Shown here: positions 26,016-35,234 of the stretch, one piece after another
Layout: each line of letters starts with the position of its first letter
Position numbering within the stretch: position 1 is the stretch's first letter
Assembly: GCA_030148025.1 (NCBI GenBank)
Contig: JASBUG010000009.1
Location: 62,001 to 126,000, forward strand
Direction: 5' to 3'
Length of the DNA stretch: 64,000 nt
From: Flavobacteriaceae bacterium
Lineage (GTDB): Bacteria > Bacteroidota > Bacteroidia > Flavobacteriales > Flavobacteriaceae
Position numbers and translations under genes: made by a program
Notes under the pieces: model-generated
What the model saw: only the letters and a program-made list of their open reading frames with translations
Databases searched by the model: none
What the model was told of the DNA's origin: nothing

Positions 26016-26963
26016 ATGAATATATCAGTAGTAATACCACTACTTAACGAACAAGAATCTTTAAACGAACTATATGATTGGATTGCAAAAGTTATGCAGT
26101 CCAATCATTTTTCTTATGAGATTATTTTTATTGACGATGGCAGTACTGATGATTCATGGTCTACTATAGAATCCCTATCTCAATCTGATTCGAACGTTAA
26201 AGGCATTCGTTTTTTTAAAAACTACGGGAAATCTCAAGCATTGCATGCAGGTTTTAAAGAAACTCTAGGAGATGTGGTAATTACTATGGATGCTGATCTA
26301 CAGGACAATCCAGAAGAAATACCAGAGCTTTATAACATGATTACCAAAGAAGGGTTTCAACTAGTTTCTGGATGGAAAAAGAAGAGATACGACTCTGTTA
26401 TTTCAAAAAACTTGCCTTCAAAATTATTTAATTGGGCTGCCAGAAGAACCTCAGGTGTAAAACTAAACGATTTTAACTGTGGGCTTAAAGCCTACCATAA
26501 AAGTGTTGTAAAAAACATAAATGTTTATGGCGAAATGCATCGCTACATACCTGTGCTTGCAAAAAATGCAGGCTTTGACAAAATTGGTGAAAAAGTGGTA
26601 TTGCATCAAGCAAGAAAGTATGGTAAAACTAAATTTGGCATGGAGCGATTTATCAATGGTTTTTTAGATCTTATTTCTATTTGGTTCTTATCGCGTTTTG
26701 GAAAACGCCCAATGCACTTCTTTGGAGCACTCGGAGCTTTAATGGTATTTATAGGTTTTTGTTTTGCTGCATACCTAGGCATTGATAAACTCTTTATTAA
26801 TCCTGCAGGACGATTAATTACACAACGACCACAATTCTACATTTCACTTACCACAATGATTATTGGTTCACAATTCTTTATTGCAGGCTTTTTAGGTGAG
26901 ATCATCCTAAAATCGAAAGAGGATAAAAATAGATACACTATTAAAGAGAAGAGTAATCTTTAA
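26016..26963 (+). CDS. Family 2 glycosyltransferase, membrane-anchored (GtrB/ArnC-like)
   Basis: The 315-residue enzyme opens with the GT2 domain: ISVVIPLLNEQESLNELY, the nucleotide-binding IFIDDGSTDDS and the metal-binding MDADLQDNPEEIPEL. Two C-terminal membrane helices (about 232-255 and 270-293) follow. This is the architecture of dolichol/undecaprenyl-phosphate sugar transferases, so it probably moves a sugar from a nucleotide to a polyprenyl phosphate carrier at the inner membrane. The specific sugar is not identifiable. It is likely co-expressed with the DUF4199 gene. Its last codon overlaps the end of the convergent T9SS gene by 4 bp. Confidence 0.9.
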   Translation: MNISVVIPLLNEQESLNELYDWIAKVMQSNHFSYEIIFIDDGSTDDSWSTIESLSQSDSNVKGIRFFKNYGKSQALHAGFKETLGDVVITMDADLQDNPEEIPELYNMITKEGFQLVSGWKKKRYDSVISKNLPSKLFNWAARRTSGVKLNDFNCGLKAYHKSVVKNINVYGEMHRYIPVLAKNAGFDKIGEKVVLHQARKYGKTKFGMERFINGFLDLISIWFLSRFGKRPMHFFGALGALMVFIGFCFAAYLGIDKLFINPAGRLITQRPQFYISLTTMIIGSQFFIAGFLGEIILKSKEDKNRYTIKEKSNL

Positions 26964-29596
26964 ATTTTTAATGAAAAATGGCCATACACCGTTTTTTCAT
27001 CTAATTGAATAGAAAACCAGTAATCTGTTGGTGCAACAAGCACTCCATTTAAAGTACCATCCCAACTTTCAAAAGCATTCATTGCTTTAATAAATTTACC
27101 ATAGCGATCGTATATATTAATCTTTGCATCTAGAAAGTATTCTGGTTTTTTAATTTGCCAAGTGTCATTCACCCCATCTCCATTTGGAGTAAAATAATTA
27201 GGAAAACCACCTACCAATATACTTTTTCTAACAGAATTACAATCATTTCTAGTTATCACCAGATTATAAATTCCTGGAGAAACACCTTTAAATGTGTTTT
27301 CTGACCTAAAAGTTTCACCTCCATCAAGTGAAAATTGTAAATCGCCTTCAAAATCTTCTAAAACTATCGATACCGAATTATTACTTCTAAAATCTTTAAT
27401 TACAACCTCTTTTATTTCAATATCTCTAGATAATACAGCATCAACATTGATGCGCTTTTTACAATCTGAACCATTAGATACTTCTACCCAATAAGAACCT
27501 TCCTGCTGGATTTCAATTTTTTGTTTTGTTTCACCTGTAGACCACAAATATGTTTCAAAACCATTTCCTGCATCTAAAACATTCATTTTATTAGCACAAA
27601 ACACAGTACTAAAATCGCTAACTTCTGGCATTGACACCAATTCGGTTTCCAATCTTCCTATGGATGTACAAGCGTTTGCCTGTTCTACCCTAAAGTATAA
27701 TACTTTAGAATCTGCACCTTCGATTGCAATATCCTCAATTTCTTCATTCTCTTCTAATAATGCATCTTCTTCGGTGGCATAAAGGGTAATATTAGAACCA
27801 GGAAAATCCAAACGTAATTGTTCTTTAATATCTTCTATTTGTAAAGCTAATGTTCCCTCTTCTTCTCTATCGCAAATAAACGTTTTTGAATATAATCCTA
27901 AATTTGAGCTAGAAACAACATTTAAAGTTACTTCTGTAACTGAATAACAGTCTACATTTTCAAACACTTTAGCATAAACTACTTGATTGTTAAATTCATT
28001 TATATACCCAACATTATCAAGAGGGTTTTCATCATTTTGAAGATCTAGCAATGTTTTATAAAATGTAACGGCCAAATTTGGGTCGCTTAGATTCATTTCA
28101 GGAATTACTTGGTTCAAGTTAAAAACTGTAACACCATCATCATTCTCATCAATATCACACTGAGTTAGTGTAACAGCATCTATAGCAGTAGGCAACTCAT
28201 TGATCTCAATAAAATCGATATAGGTTTGTGACTCTCTATCGAAATAATTAACCGTAACAATAACTTCAAAAATCCCAATCTCTGTAAATTGATGGATGGG
28301 ATTTAGCAGGTTTGAAGTATTATCTAAACCAGATCCAGGATCGCCAAAATTCCATGTAGCAGACTGAATAGCATAGTCTGAATTCAAAGAAAACTGTGTA
28401 GCGTTATTGAAACAAAGATTTTCAACGTCTACTACACCTTCAAAATGCGATTGTATATATAAAGGCAATCCAAAACGAGCAACCCCATTTCCAATACCTA
28501 CATTATATTCACGATAATTACTGCTTCCTCGAGATAAGTTAGGGTTATTTATAACAGACAGAAAATTGCTTGAAATAGCATGATATAACTTTTTATCAAA
28601 ACCTAATTGTAATGTCCCAGATAGATCTCCAGAAATATCTTCATCATAAGAATGCAATAAAAATTCGGATCGATCAATACTGGCTGCTTCAAGATCATAT
28701 TGAAACAATTGTATATTTGCCGATGTTGGTATTCCATTATCTTCCTTAATAAGCCTAGCACTTGCATATAGTTTTTTAGAATTTGGAGAAAACTCTACTC
28801 CATAAAATACTCTTTCAGTAGAAACAACAATTTCATTACTAAGTCTTCCTGTCGATAAATTAAAATCGTATAGATTAAGAGATCCATCTAGTTCAAAATT
28901 TAAAAAAGCATGAGCAACCGCTACTTTTTTACCATTGGGAGATATTTTCATACAGCCTCTGGTATCGTTAAAATGGGAAATATTCGGACCAATATTTGAT
29001 ATTACAGGATTTTCATTTACGCCACCAGCATCAACCTTATATGCATAAAAACTAGTTTTACTTTGAGTTAAAACCCAAAAACCACTCCCATCTAAAGCAC
29101 TAACTGCTGTAAGCTTTTCAGAGGCATTTAACAACAAATTCTTGTTCTTTAACGTGACTAAGCCTAGTCCTCCATTTGCTGATATGTCAATGATTGAATA
29201 ATTAAATCCATTTCCTGTACCTTCATGAAAATAGGACTGTGCTACATCTGCTGTAAAAACGTAATATATATTTGGATTATCAATTTTAGGAATAACAACT
29301 ACCGACTGTGAACTAGAATCATGACCTTTCAAATCTTCCCCATTAGGCATTATTTGGTGATCCTTATTCCAGACAGTCACTCCATTTGTATAAAAAAGTA
29401 AATTTCCGGATTCGTCAGATATTGTTGTACAACCTTCAGTTGTTCTTAACTCACCATCATCTAAAGGTATAGGGAATCCTTGTGCAAAATTTAACCCTGC
29501 ATTATCCCCAAAATACCAATTAGTGGTTTCTCTTTGCGCAAAAAGGCTAATTGATATAAGAGAAAATAGAAGTCCTATTTTCAAGTTAGTATTCAT
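26960..29596 (-). CDS. Large secreted protein with PKD domain and type IX (type B) sorting domain
   Basis: This 878-residue protein has a signal peptide (cleavage near SLFAQ). The N-terminal half (about 20-390) has repeated SPNGKKVAVAH- and SPNSKKLYAS-type strands that suggest a beta-propeller, starting with TNWYFGDNAGLNF. A PKD-like domain follows (about 400-470, SATWNFGDPGSGLDN). The rest contains immunoglobulin-like repeats, ending in the type B C-terminal domain (FPNYFTPNGDGVNDTWQI, INIYDRYGKFI, WDGTLNG). Such proteins are exported by the type IX system and sit on the cell surface, where they are linked to gliding or adhesion. No enzymatic motif was seen. It is a single gene. Confidence 0.88.
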   Translation of the reverse strand: MNTNLKIGLLFSLISISLFAQRETTNWYFGDNAGLNFAQGFPIPLDDGELRTTEGCTTISDESGNLLFYTNGVTVWNKDHQIMPNGEDLKGHDSSSQSVVVIPKIDNPNIYYVFTADVAQSYFHEGTGNGFNYSIIDISANGGLGLVTLKNKNLLLNASEKLTAVSALDGSGFWVLTQSKTSFYAYKVDAGGVNENPVISNIGPNISHFNDTRGCMKISPNGKKVAVAHAFLNFELDGSLNLYDFNLSTGRLSNEIVVSTERVFYGVEFSPNSKKLYASARLIKEDNGIPTSANIQLFQYDLEAASIDRSEFLLHSYDEDISGDLSGTLQLGFDKKLYHAISSNFLSVINNPNLSRGSSNYREYNVGIGNGVARFGLPLYIQSHFEGVVDVENLCFNNATQFSLNSDYAIQSATWNFGDPGSGLDNTSNLLNPIHQFTEIGIFEVIVTVNYFDRESQTYIDFIEINELPTAIDAVTLTQCDIDENDDGVTVFNLNQVIPEMNLSDPNLAVTFYKTLLDLQNDENPLDNVGYINEFNNQVVYAKVFENVDCYSVTEVTLNVVSSSNLGLYSKTFICDREEEGTLALQIEDIKEQLRLDFPGSNITLYATEEDALLEENEEIEDIAIEGADSKVLYFRVEQANACTSIGRLETELVSMPEVSDFSTVFCANKMNVLDAGNGFETYLWSTGETKQKIEIQQEGSYWVEVSNGSDCKKRINVDAVLSRDIEIKEVVIKDFRSNNSVSIVLEDFEGDLQFSLDGGETFRSENTFKGVSPGIYNLVITRNDCNSVRKSILVGGFPNYFTPNGDGVNDTWQIKKPEYFLDAKINIYDRYGKFIKAMNAFESWDGTLNGVLVAPTDYWFSIQLDEKTVYGHFSLKI

Positions 29597-29740
29597 TTTT
29601 CTTAATCAGCAATTACCAATTTACTAATTATTAATAGTAATCTTGGACATATTTGATAAAAAACTAATCTTTTGTTGTAAAAACAACATTTTTAGTTTTA
29701 AAATATATCAATATTTAAGTCAGCTCTTTTATCAAATAAT

Positions 29741-29748
29741 TACATTTG
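29741..29748 (+). promoter_or_regulatory. -7 element for the phosphohexomutase
   Basis: TACATTTG fits TAnnTTTG. It overlaps the upstream TTG of the longer frame, so transcription would begin after that codon and the ATG at 29770 must be the start. Confidence 0.5.
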
Positions 29749-29769
29749 TATTTTAAATGTAAAAAATTG

Positions 29770-31500
29770 ATGATAGATACTGACCCACAAATCCTTGAAA
29801 AGGCAAATTCTTGGTTAAACTCAACCTTTGATGACACTACTCAAAACTTAATTAAAGATCTTATTGCTACAAACCCTGAAGAATTAAAAGATAGTTTTTA
29901 TAAAAATCTGGAGTTCGGTACAGGCGGTATGCGAGGTGTTATGGGTGTAGGCACTAATAGAATTAATAAATATACATTAGGCAAAAACACTCAAGGTTTA
30001 AGCAACTACCTTCATTCTACATTTAAGAATGAACAAATTAAAGTAGCAATAGCCTATGACTGTAGACATAATAGTAAATTATTTGCAAAAATTGTAGCTG
30101 ATGTATTTTCGGCAAATGATATTAAGGTCTTTTTGTTTGAAGATCTTCGACCAACCCCAGAGTTATCGTTTGCACTTAAACATCTAAATTGCCATTGCGG
30201 CATTGTATTAACAGCATCTCATAACCCTCCAGAATATAACGGGTATAAAGTATACTGGCAAGATGGCGGGCAACTAGTACCTCCGCAAGATGCCGAAATA
30301 ATCTCAGAAATTAATACGCTAGATTATTCGGAAGTAAAATTTTCGAGCAACGAAGACTTAATTACTTATATAGGCAAAGACATAGATGATGCTTTTATAA
30401 ATGCTTCTATAAAAAATGGAAGTTTTAAAACACCTACTGAAGCAAAAGAAAATTTAAATATTGTGTTTACCTCTTTACATGGAACCTCTATCACAACTAT
30501 TCCTGAAACTTTAAAAAGAGCAGGATATACTAATGTACATGTCGTTAAAGAGCAAGAAATTCCAAATGGCGATTTTCCAACAGTAGCATCTCCAAACCCT
30601 GAAGAACCAGAAGCTTTAAAAATGGCTTTAGAGCTTGCTGAAAAGGTAAGCGGTGATATTGTAATAGGAACAGATCCAGATAGTGATCGTCTAGGTGTAG
30701 CCGTTAGAAATACAGATAATGAACTTGTGTTATTAAACGGAAATCAAACCATGGTAATGATGACCAATTTCTTATTAAATTATTATCAGCAAGAAGGTTG
30801 TTTAACTCCTACCGATTTTATTGGAAGCACTATTGTTTCAACACCTATGATGCTTACGCTTGCAAACGCATACAATGTAGAATGTAAAGTTGGACTTACT
30901 GGTTTTAAATGGATCGCAAAAATGATCAAAGATTTTCCAGAGCAATATTTTGTTGGAGGTGGTGAAGAAAGTTTTGGTTTTATGGTTGGCGACTTTGTTA
31001 GAGATAAAGATGCAGTAACCTCTACCCTATTAGCTTGTGAAATTGCAGCGCAAGCTAAGGCTAAAGGAAGTTCATTTTATGACGAACTTGTACAATTATA
31101 TGTAGATCACGGGTTCTACAAAGAACGCTTAATATCTATGACGAAAAAAGGTATTGAAGGCGCTGAGGAAATAAAGCAAATGATGGTTGATGCCAGAGAG
31201 AACCCAATAAAAGAGATTTTAGGATCTCCAATTGTTACAATTGAAGATTATCAATCATCTATTTCTAAAGACCTCTCAACTAATACTGAAACCTCTATTG
31301 ATATCCCTAAGTCTAACGTACTAATCTATTATACAGCAGATGGTACTAAAATTGCGCTGAGGCCTAGCGGAACAGAACCCAAAATTAAGTTCTATATTAG
31401 TGTTAATACAACATTAGACAATGTGACAGATTTTAAGAAAACGGAACAAGAATTGGAATTGAAATTAGACAGTATAATAAAAGAACTGAAACTAGATTAA
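29770..31500 (+). CDS. Phospho-sugar mutase (phosphoglucomutase/phosphomannomutase family)
   Basis: This protein of about 576 residues interconverts sugar 1- and 6-phosphates through a phosphoserine. Domain 1 carries the phosphoserine loop [13 protein letters not shown], domain 2 the metal-binding DPDSDRLG, domain 3 the sugar-binding GGGEESFGF, and domain 4 the phosphate-binding [14 protein letters not shown]. The length and these motifs match the large Bacteroidota/Firmicutes PgcA-type enzymes. The start at 29770 is preferred over the TTG at 29746 because the promoter element covers the latter. The next gene's ATG overlaps its stop by one base, so they form a unit. Confidence 0.94.
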   Translation: MIDTDPQILEKANSWLNSTFDDTTQNLIKDLIATNPEELKDSFYKNLEFGTGGMRGVMGVGTNRINKYTLGKNTQGLSNYLHSTFKNEQIKVAIAYDCRHNSKLFAKIVADVFSANDIKVFLFEDLRPTPELSFALKHLNCHCGIVLTASHNPPEYNGYKVYWQDGGQLVPPQDAEIISEINTLDYSEVKFSSNEDLITYIGKDIDDAFINASIKNGSFKTPTEAKENLNIVFTSLHGTSITTIPETLKRAGYTNVHVVKEQEIPNGDFPTVASPNPEEPEALKMALELAEKVSGDIVIGTDPDSDRLGVAVRNTDNELVLLNGNQTMVMMTNFLLNYYQQEGCLTPTDFIGSTIVSTPMMLTLANAYNVECKVGLTGFKWIAKMIKDFPEQYFVGGGEESFGFMVGDFVRDKDAVTSTLLACEIAAQAKAKGSSFYDELVQLYVDHGFYKERLISMTKKGIEGAEEIKQMMVDARENPIKEILGSPIVTIEDYQSSISKDLSTNTETSIDIPKSNVLIYYTADGTKIALRPSGTEPKIKFYISVNTTLDNVTDFKKTEQELELKLDSIIKELKLD

Positions 31501-33326
31501 TGGATTATTTAAAAAAACTGTCTCGGTTTATTGTTCCGTATAAAAAATACGGAATACTAAACATTATATGTAATGTGTTTTATGCACTCTTTAGTACATT
31601 GGCCATGGTCTCACTTATGCCTATGATCAATGTCCTTTTTGGCGAAAGCGAAAAAGTGTATAAAAAACCCGTGTATGAAGGATTTAAAAAATTAAAACCT
31701 TATGCAGAAGACAGTTTAAATTATTTTATTACTACAACAACTGACAATGACGGTCCTCAGCAAGCTTTACTCTACATGATCGTTTTAATTATCAGTTTGT
31801 TTTTACTAAAAAACATCTTTAACTATTTAGCACTATACTTCATTACATTTTTAAGAAATGGTGTCTTGAAGGATGTTCGAAACGACGTATATAATAAAGT
31901 ACTAAATCTCCCTATATCTTATTATACAGAAAAAAAGAAAGGAGATATTATCGCTCGAATTTCTGGTGATGTGAATGAAGTTAAAAATTCGCTTTTAGCC
32001 GTATTAGAATTAATCGTAAAAGAGCCATTAACTATTGCCTTTGCGATTATAGCAATGTTTTCAATATCTGTAAAACTCACAATATTCGTATTTCTTTTCA
32101 TTCCGGTTTCAGGGTTCATTATCTCTAGAATTGGAAAAAGTTTAAAACGAAAGTCTGATAAGGTTCAAAAAGAACAAGGTGTTTTTCTTTCAACTCTTGA
32201 AGAAACCTTAGGAGGTCTAAAAGTTATTAAAGGCTTTAATGCAGAAGAAAGGTTCAATAAAAAATTTCAAGACTCTACTACTAAGTTTTACAATTTTTCA
32301 AATACACTTTTAAACAGACAAAATCTGGCATCTCCAACAAGTGAGTTTTTAGGTATTGTTACTATTGCAGCGCTTTTATGGTATGGAGGATCGATGGTAT
32401 TAATTGAAAAAACATTATCTGGAGGTGCATTCATAACTTATATGGCATTGGCTTATCAAATTTTAACACCTGCAAAGGCCATTAGTAAAGCTAGTTATAA
32501 AGTAAAAGCCGGAAATGCTGCAGCTGATAGAATTTTAGAAGTAATAGAATCTAAATCTCCCTTAGAAGATAGCACTAATGCAAAATCAAAATTAGATTTT
32601 AATACTTCAATTGCTTTAGAGAATGTTTCATTTAAATATGAAGAAGATCTTGTTCTAAAAGATTTTTCAATAACTGTTGAAAAAGGAAAAACACTAGCCT
32701 TAGTAGGACAATCTGGAAGTGGCAAGTCTACTATAGCCAATCTTGTAACACGCTTTTATGATGTTACTTCAGGGAAAATTACTATTGATGGTGAAAATAT
32801 AAAAGACCTCACTAAACATTCGTTAAGAAATTTAATGGGGCTAGTTATACAAGATTCCATTCTGTTTAATGACACGGTTAAAAATAATATCTTACTAGGT
32901 AAACAGGATGCAACCGATGCCGAAGTAGAAGAAGCGCTTAAAATTGCAAATGCCTGGGAGTTTGTAAAAGATCTTCCTCAAGGGATGCACACTAATATTG
33001 GAGATTCTGGAAACAAACTTTCTGGCGGACAAAAACAACGCCTTAGCATTGCCAGAGCGGTTTTAAAAAACCCTCCAATAATGATCCTTGATGAAGCTAC
33101 ATCAGCCTTAGACACAGAAAGCGAACGTGCTGTACAGGTTGCTTTAGAAAACATGATGAAAAACAGAACATCTATTGTGATTGCGCATAGATTATCTACA
33201 ATTCAAAATGCAGATACTATTGTTGTAATGCAAAAAGGAGAAATAGTCGAACAAGGTAAACACAATGAGTTATTAAATAATAAAGGTGTTTATAGTACTC
33301 TTGTTAAAATGCAATCTATTCAGTAG
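31500..33326 (+). CDS. ABC exporter with fused membrane and ATPase domains (MsbA-like)
   Basis: This 608-residue half-transporter has six membrane helices (about residues 15-320) and a C-terminal ATPase with Walker A GQSGSGKST, signature LSGGQKQR, Walker B IMILDEATSALD and the switch His in IAHRLST. As a homodimer it would export lipids or other hydrophobic compounds across the inner membrane; MsbA-type lipid A transport is the best guess but cannot be proved from sequence. A long insert between the first two helices (around residues 50-95) is visible. ATG and the preceding stop overlap (TAATG), which couples it to the mutase. Confidence 0.9.
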   Translation: MDYLKKLSRFIVPYKKYGILNIICNVFYALFSTLAMVSLMPMINVLFGESEKVYKKPVYEGFKKLKPYAEDSLNYFITTTTDNDGPQQALLYMIVLIISLFLLKNIFNYLALYFITFLRNGVLKDVRNDVYNKVLNLPISYYTEKKKGDIIARISGDVNEVKNSLLAVLELIVKEPLTIAFAIIAMFSISVKLTIFVFLFIPVSGFIISRIGKSLKRKSDKVQKEQGVFLSTLEETLGGLKVIKGFNAEERFNKKFQDSTTKFYNFSNTLLNRQNLASPTSEFLGIVTIAALLWYGGSMVLIEKTLSGGAFITYMALAYQILTPAKAISKASYKVKAGNAAADRILEVIESKSPLEDSTNAKSKLDFNTSIALENVSFKYEEDLVLKDFSITVEKGKTLALVGQSGSGKSTIANLVTRFYDVTSGKITIDGENIKDLTKHSLRNLMGLVIQDSILFNDTVKNNILLGKQDATDAEVEEALKIANAWEFVKDLPQGMHTNIGDSGNKLSGGQKQRLSIARAVLKNPPIMILDEATSALDTESERAVQVALENMMKNRTSIVIAHRLSTIQNADTIVVMQKGEIVEQGKHNELLNNKGVYSTLVKMQSIQ

Positions 33327-33348
33327 TCCATACATTTTTATAAAATAA

Positions 33349-33380
33349 GAAAAGGATGAAGTTTGAACTTCATCCTTTTC
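33349..33380 (+). terminator. Terminator after the ABC exporter
   Basis: AAAAGGATGAAG pairs with its mirrored complement ending in CATCCTTTT around a short loop. The T-run is brief (TTTT). Confidence 0.8.
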
Positions 33381-33606
33381 TGTTATTACCAATCTTGGGG
33401 AAAACGGTAATTATTAGTAGGTTAAGACAGTGTAAACTTATATCAAATTTTTCTATTAAACAAGAAAAAAAAGCTTTTTATCGATAATTTTATACACTTC
33501 ATCGATGTTTTTGATTGTAAACAACTAAAAATCAAACACTTAAAATAATTGATAATTGAAAAAGAAATTTTAAAAAAAATTTTATCATCATTAAACTTTT
33601 AATAAC
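33381..33606. other. Gene-free leader before the second ECF sigma gene
   Basis: About 226 bp hold no frame worth calling. The left part (33388-33432) reads like a structured leader: ATTACC and GGTAAT surround TTGGGGAAAAC, followed by TTAGTAGGTTAAGACAGTG. The right part is A/T-rich with short inverted repeats. No TAnnTTTG and no TGTAAC/CGTC ECF pair was found. Confidence 0.45.
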
Positions 33607-34179
33607 TTGATTGGTCTAAAGAAGAAATTGTTTTTAGTGGATAAGGAAAAACGTCTTTTATCTCAACTTCAATCGACCTCAACTCGTGAAACAGCCTTTA
33701 GGGAATTAATTACTCTCTATAAGGAGCGTTTATATTGGCATATTAGAAAAATTGTGATTTCTCATGACGATGCTGATGATGTGTTACAAAACACCTTTAT
33801 AAAAGTTTTCAAAAACATAGAAAATTTTAAAGGTGACAGTAAACTTTATTCATGGATGTATCGTATAGCTACTAACGAATCTATAACACATCTTAATAAA
33901 AATGCCAAACGGTTACAAATAACAAGTGAAGAAGTTCAGAGGCAGTCTATAAGCAATTTAAAAGCAGATGTTTATTTTGAAGGATCAGAAATACAATTAA
34001 AATTGCAAGAGGCAATTTCAAAATTACCTCAGAAGCAACAGCTGGTATTTAATATGAAATACTTTGATGATATGAAATATAAAGATATTTCGGAAGTTTT
34101 AGAGACAAGTGAAGGAGCCTTAAAAGCATCATACCATATTGCAGTAAAAAAAATTGAAGAGTATTTAACTAGTAATTAA
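33607..34179 (+). CDS. Second ECF-type RNA polymerase sigma factor
   Basis: This protein of about 190 residues has sigma region 2 (DDADDVLQNTFIKVFKNIENF, then LYSWMYRIATNESITHLNK) and region 4 (LPQKQQLVFNMKYFDDMKYKDISEVL, then SEGALKASYHIAVKKIEE). The start is unsure: the frame opens with TTG at 33607, with a second TTG at 33628 and a GTG at 33637, and no ATG before region 2. It heads an operon with a membrane anti-sigma-like protein (34-bp gap) and a periplasmic LTxxQ-like protein. It is unrelated in detail to the ECF factor at 3104-3613. No ECF promoter pair was found upstream. Confidence 0.9.
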   Translation: MIGLKKKLFLVDKEKRLLSQLQSTSTRETAFRELITLYKERLYWHIRKIVISHDDADDVLQNTFIKVFKNIENFKGDSKLYSWMYRIATNESITHLNKNAKRLQITSEEVQRQSISNLKADVYFEGSEIQLKLQEAISKLPQKQQLVFNMKYFDDMKYKDISEVLETSEGALKASYHIAVKKIEEYLTSN

Positions 34180-34213
34180 ACCTTTTAAAGTAAATTGAGT
34201 CTAATAAAGTAAC

Positions 34214-34726
34214 ATGAAAAAAGAGTTAAACAACATAAAGCACACTGGGTTTGAAGTTCCTAAAGATTATTTTAGTGACTTAGACGATAGAATATTGCAA
34301 AATGTTAAGCTCGATAAAGCTGTAGAAAAAGTTGACGTTACTGGTTTTAATACTCCAGATAACTATTTTGAAAATTTAGAGGATACTATTCTATCTAAAG
34401 TCAATAATGAAAACAACACTAAAGTAGTTTCATTATTCTCGAAAAGAAATTTGGTATATATTTCTGGAGTCGCAGCAGCTATATTAATTATGTTTGGTAT
34501 TTTTAATAAAACTAGCAACATTGTAGATATAAATAATTTAGACGCAGAATTAGTAGAGAATTATATTTTAGAAGAAAATATAGATACTTATGAATTGGCT
34601 GCACTTTTAACAGAAGAAGAAATTACAACTATAGATAATGAAGTCTTTGACGAGACCTTTATTGATGAAACCGTTGAAGATTATTTAATTGAAAATACTG
34701 ATATAGAAGTTTACATTAACCAATAA
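34214..34726 (+). CDS. Acidic anti-sigma-like membrane protein with duplicated N-terminal motif
   Basis: This 170-residue protein has two near-identical 17-residue motifs in the cytoplasmic part, GFEVPKDYFSDLDDRIL (12-28) and GFNTPDNYFENLEDTIL (44-60). One membrane helix follows (about 80-97) and then a very acidic exterior tail. Position directly after an ECF sigma gene and the single-helix topology indicate an anti-sigma factor, with the duplicated motif as candidate sigma-binding part. No zinc-binding motif is present. The role is inferred from order and topology. Confidence 0.75.
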   Translation: MKKELNNIKHTGFEVPKDYFSDLDDRILQNVKLDKAVEKVDVTGFNTPDNYFENLEDTILSKVNNENNTKVVSLFSKRNLVYISGVAAAILIMFGIFNKTSNIVDINNLDAELVENYILEENIDTYELAALLTEEEITTIDNEVFDETFIDETVEDYLIENTDIEVYINQ

Positions 34727-34742
34727 CATTAAGCGTTAACAA

Positions 34743-35204
34743 ATGAAACAACTATTTACATTTTTATTTCTCATATCGTTTTGTTTTGTTGGATACTCGC
34801 AACAAAATAAGGGTTATCATGAAAAAATAAAAGCACAAAAAGTAGCCCATATAACCGAAAAACTTCAGCTTACTTCTAATGAAGCAGAAAAGTTTTGGCC
34901 AATATATAATGCTTACGATAAGACAATGCATGATCTTAGATGGGAAGATATGCAAACATTAAGACGAAAAATTAAAAATAGAGATCTCTCTGAGACTGAA
35001 GCAAAGAAAGCTCTGGACAGTTTTTTAGATATTGAAGAAAAGATGTTTTTAGCTAAAAAGAAACTAGCTACAGATCTTGAAAAAGTGATTTCAGCAAAAA
35101 AAATAATACGATTAAAAGCTGCCGAAGACAGTTTTAACAGATTGCTCATGAAAAAATTAAGAGAAAGACGAGGTGATAATCGTAATAAAAAAAATCATCC
35201 ATAA
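34743..35204 (+). CDS. Periplasmic Spy/CpxP-like helical protein
   Basis: This 153-residue exported protein has a signal peptide (ending at VGYSQ) and an all-helical, highly charged mature part with an LTxxQ-like element (LQLTSNEAEKFWPIY). This resembles Spy/CpxP chaperone-like sensors of envelope stress in Proteobacteria and the Bacteroidota proteins of similar build. It is the third gene of the ECF operon (17-bp gap), where it could sense misfolded protein or metal and act on the anti-sigma factor. The family link is by short motif and composition. Confidence 0.76.
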   Translation: MKQLFTFLFLISFCFVGYSQQNKGYHEKIKAQKVAHITEKLQLTSNEAEKFWPIYNAYDKTMHDLRWEDMQTLRRKIKNRDLSETEAKKALDSFLDIEEKMFLAKKKLATDLEKVISAKKIIRLKAAEDSFNRLLMKKLRERRGDNRNKKNHP

Positions 35205-35234
35205 AAAAGAGCTTCATTTGAAGCTCTTTTTTTA
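35203..35234. terminator. Bidirectional terminator, overlapping gene ends
   Basis: AGAGCTTCA pairs with TGAAGCTCT with A-run and T-run. It ends the ECF operon (plus) and the propeller lipoprotein gene (minus), whose stop lies in the T-run. Confidence 0.9.

Noticed and set aside
29746..29769. TTG start of the phosphohexomutase
   Set aside because: Overlaps the TACATTTG promoter element; the ATG at 29770 is downstream of the expected transcript start.
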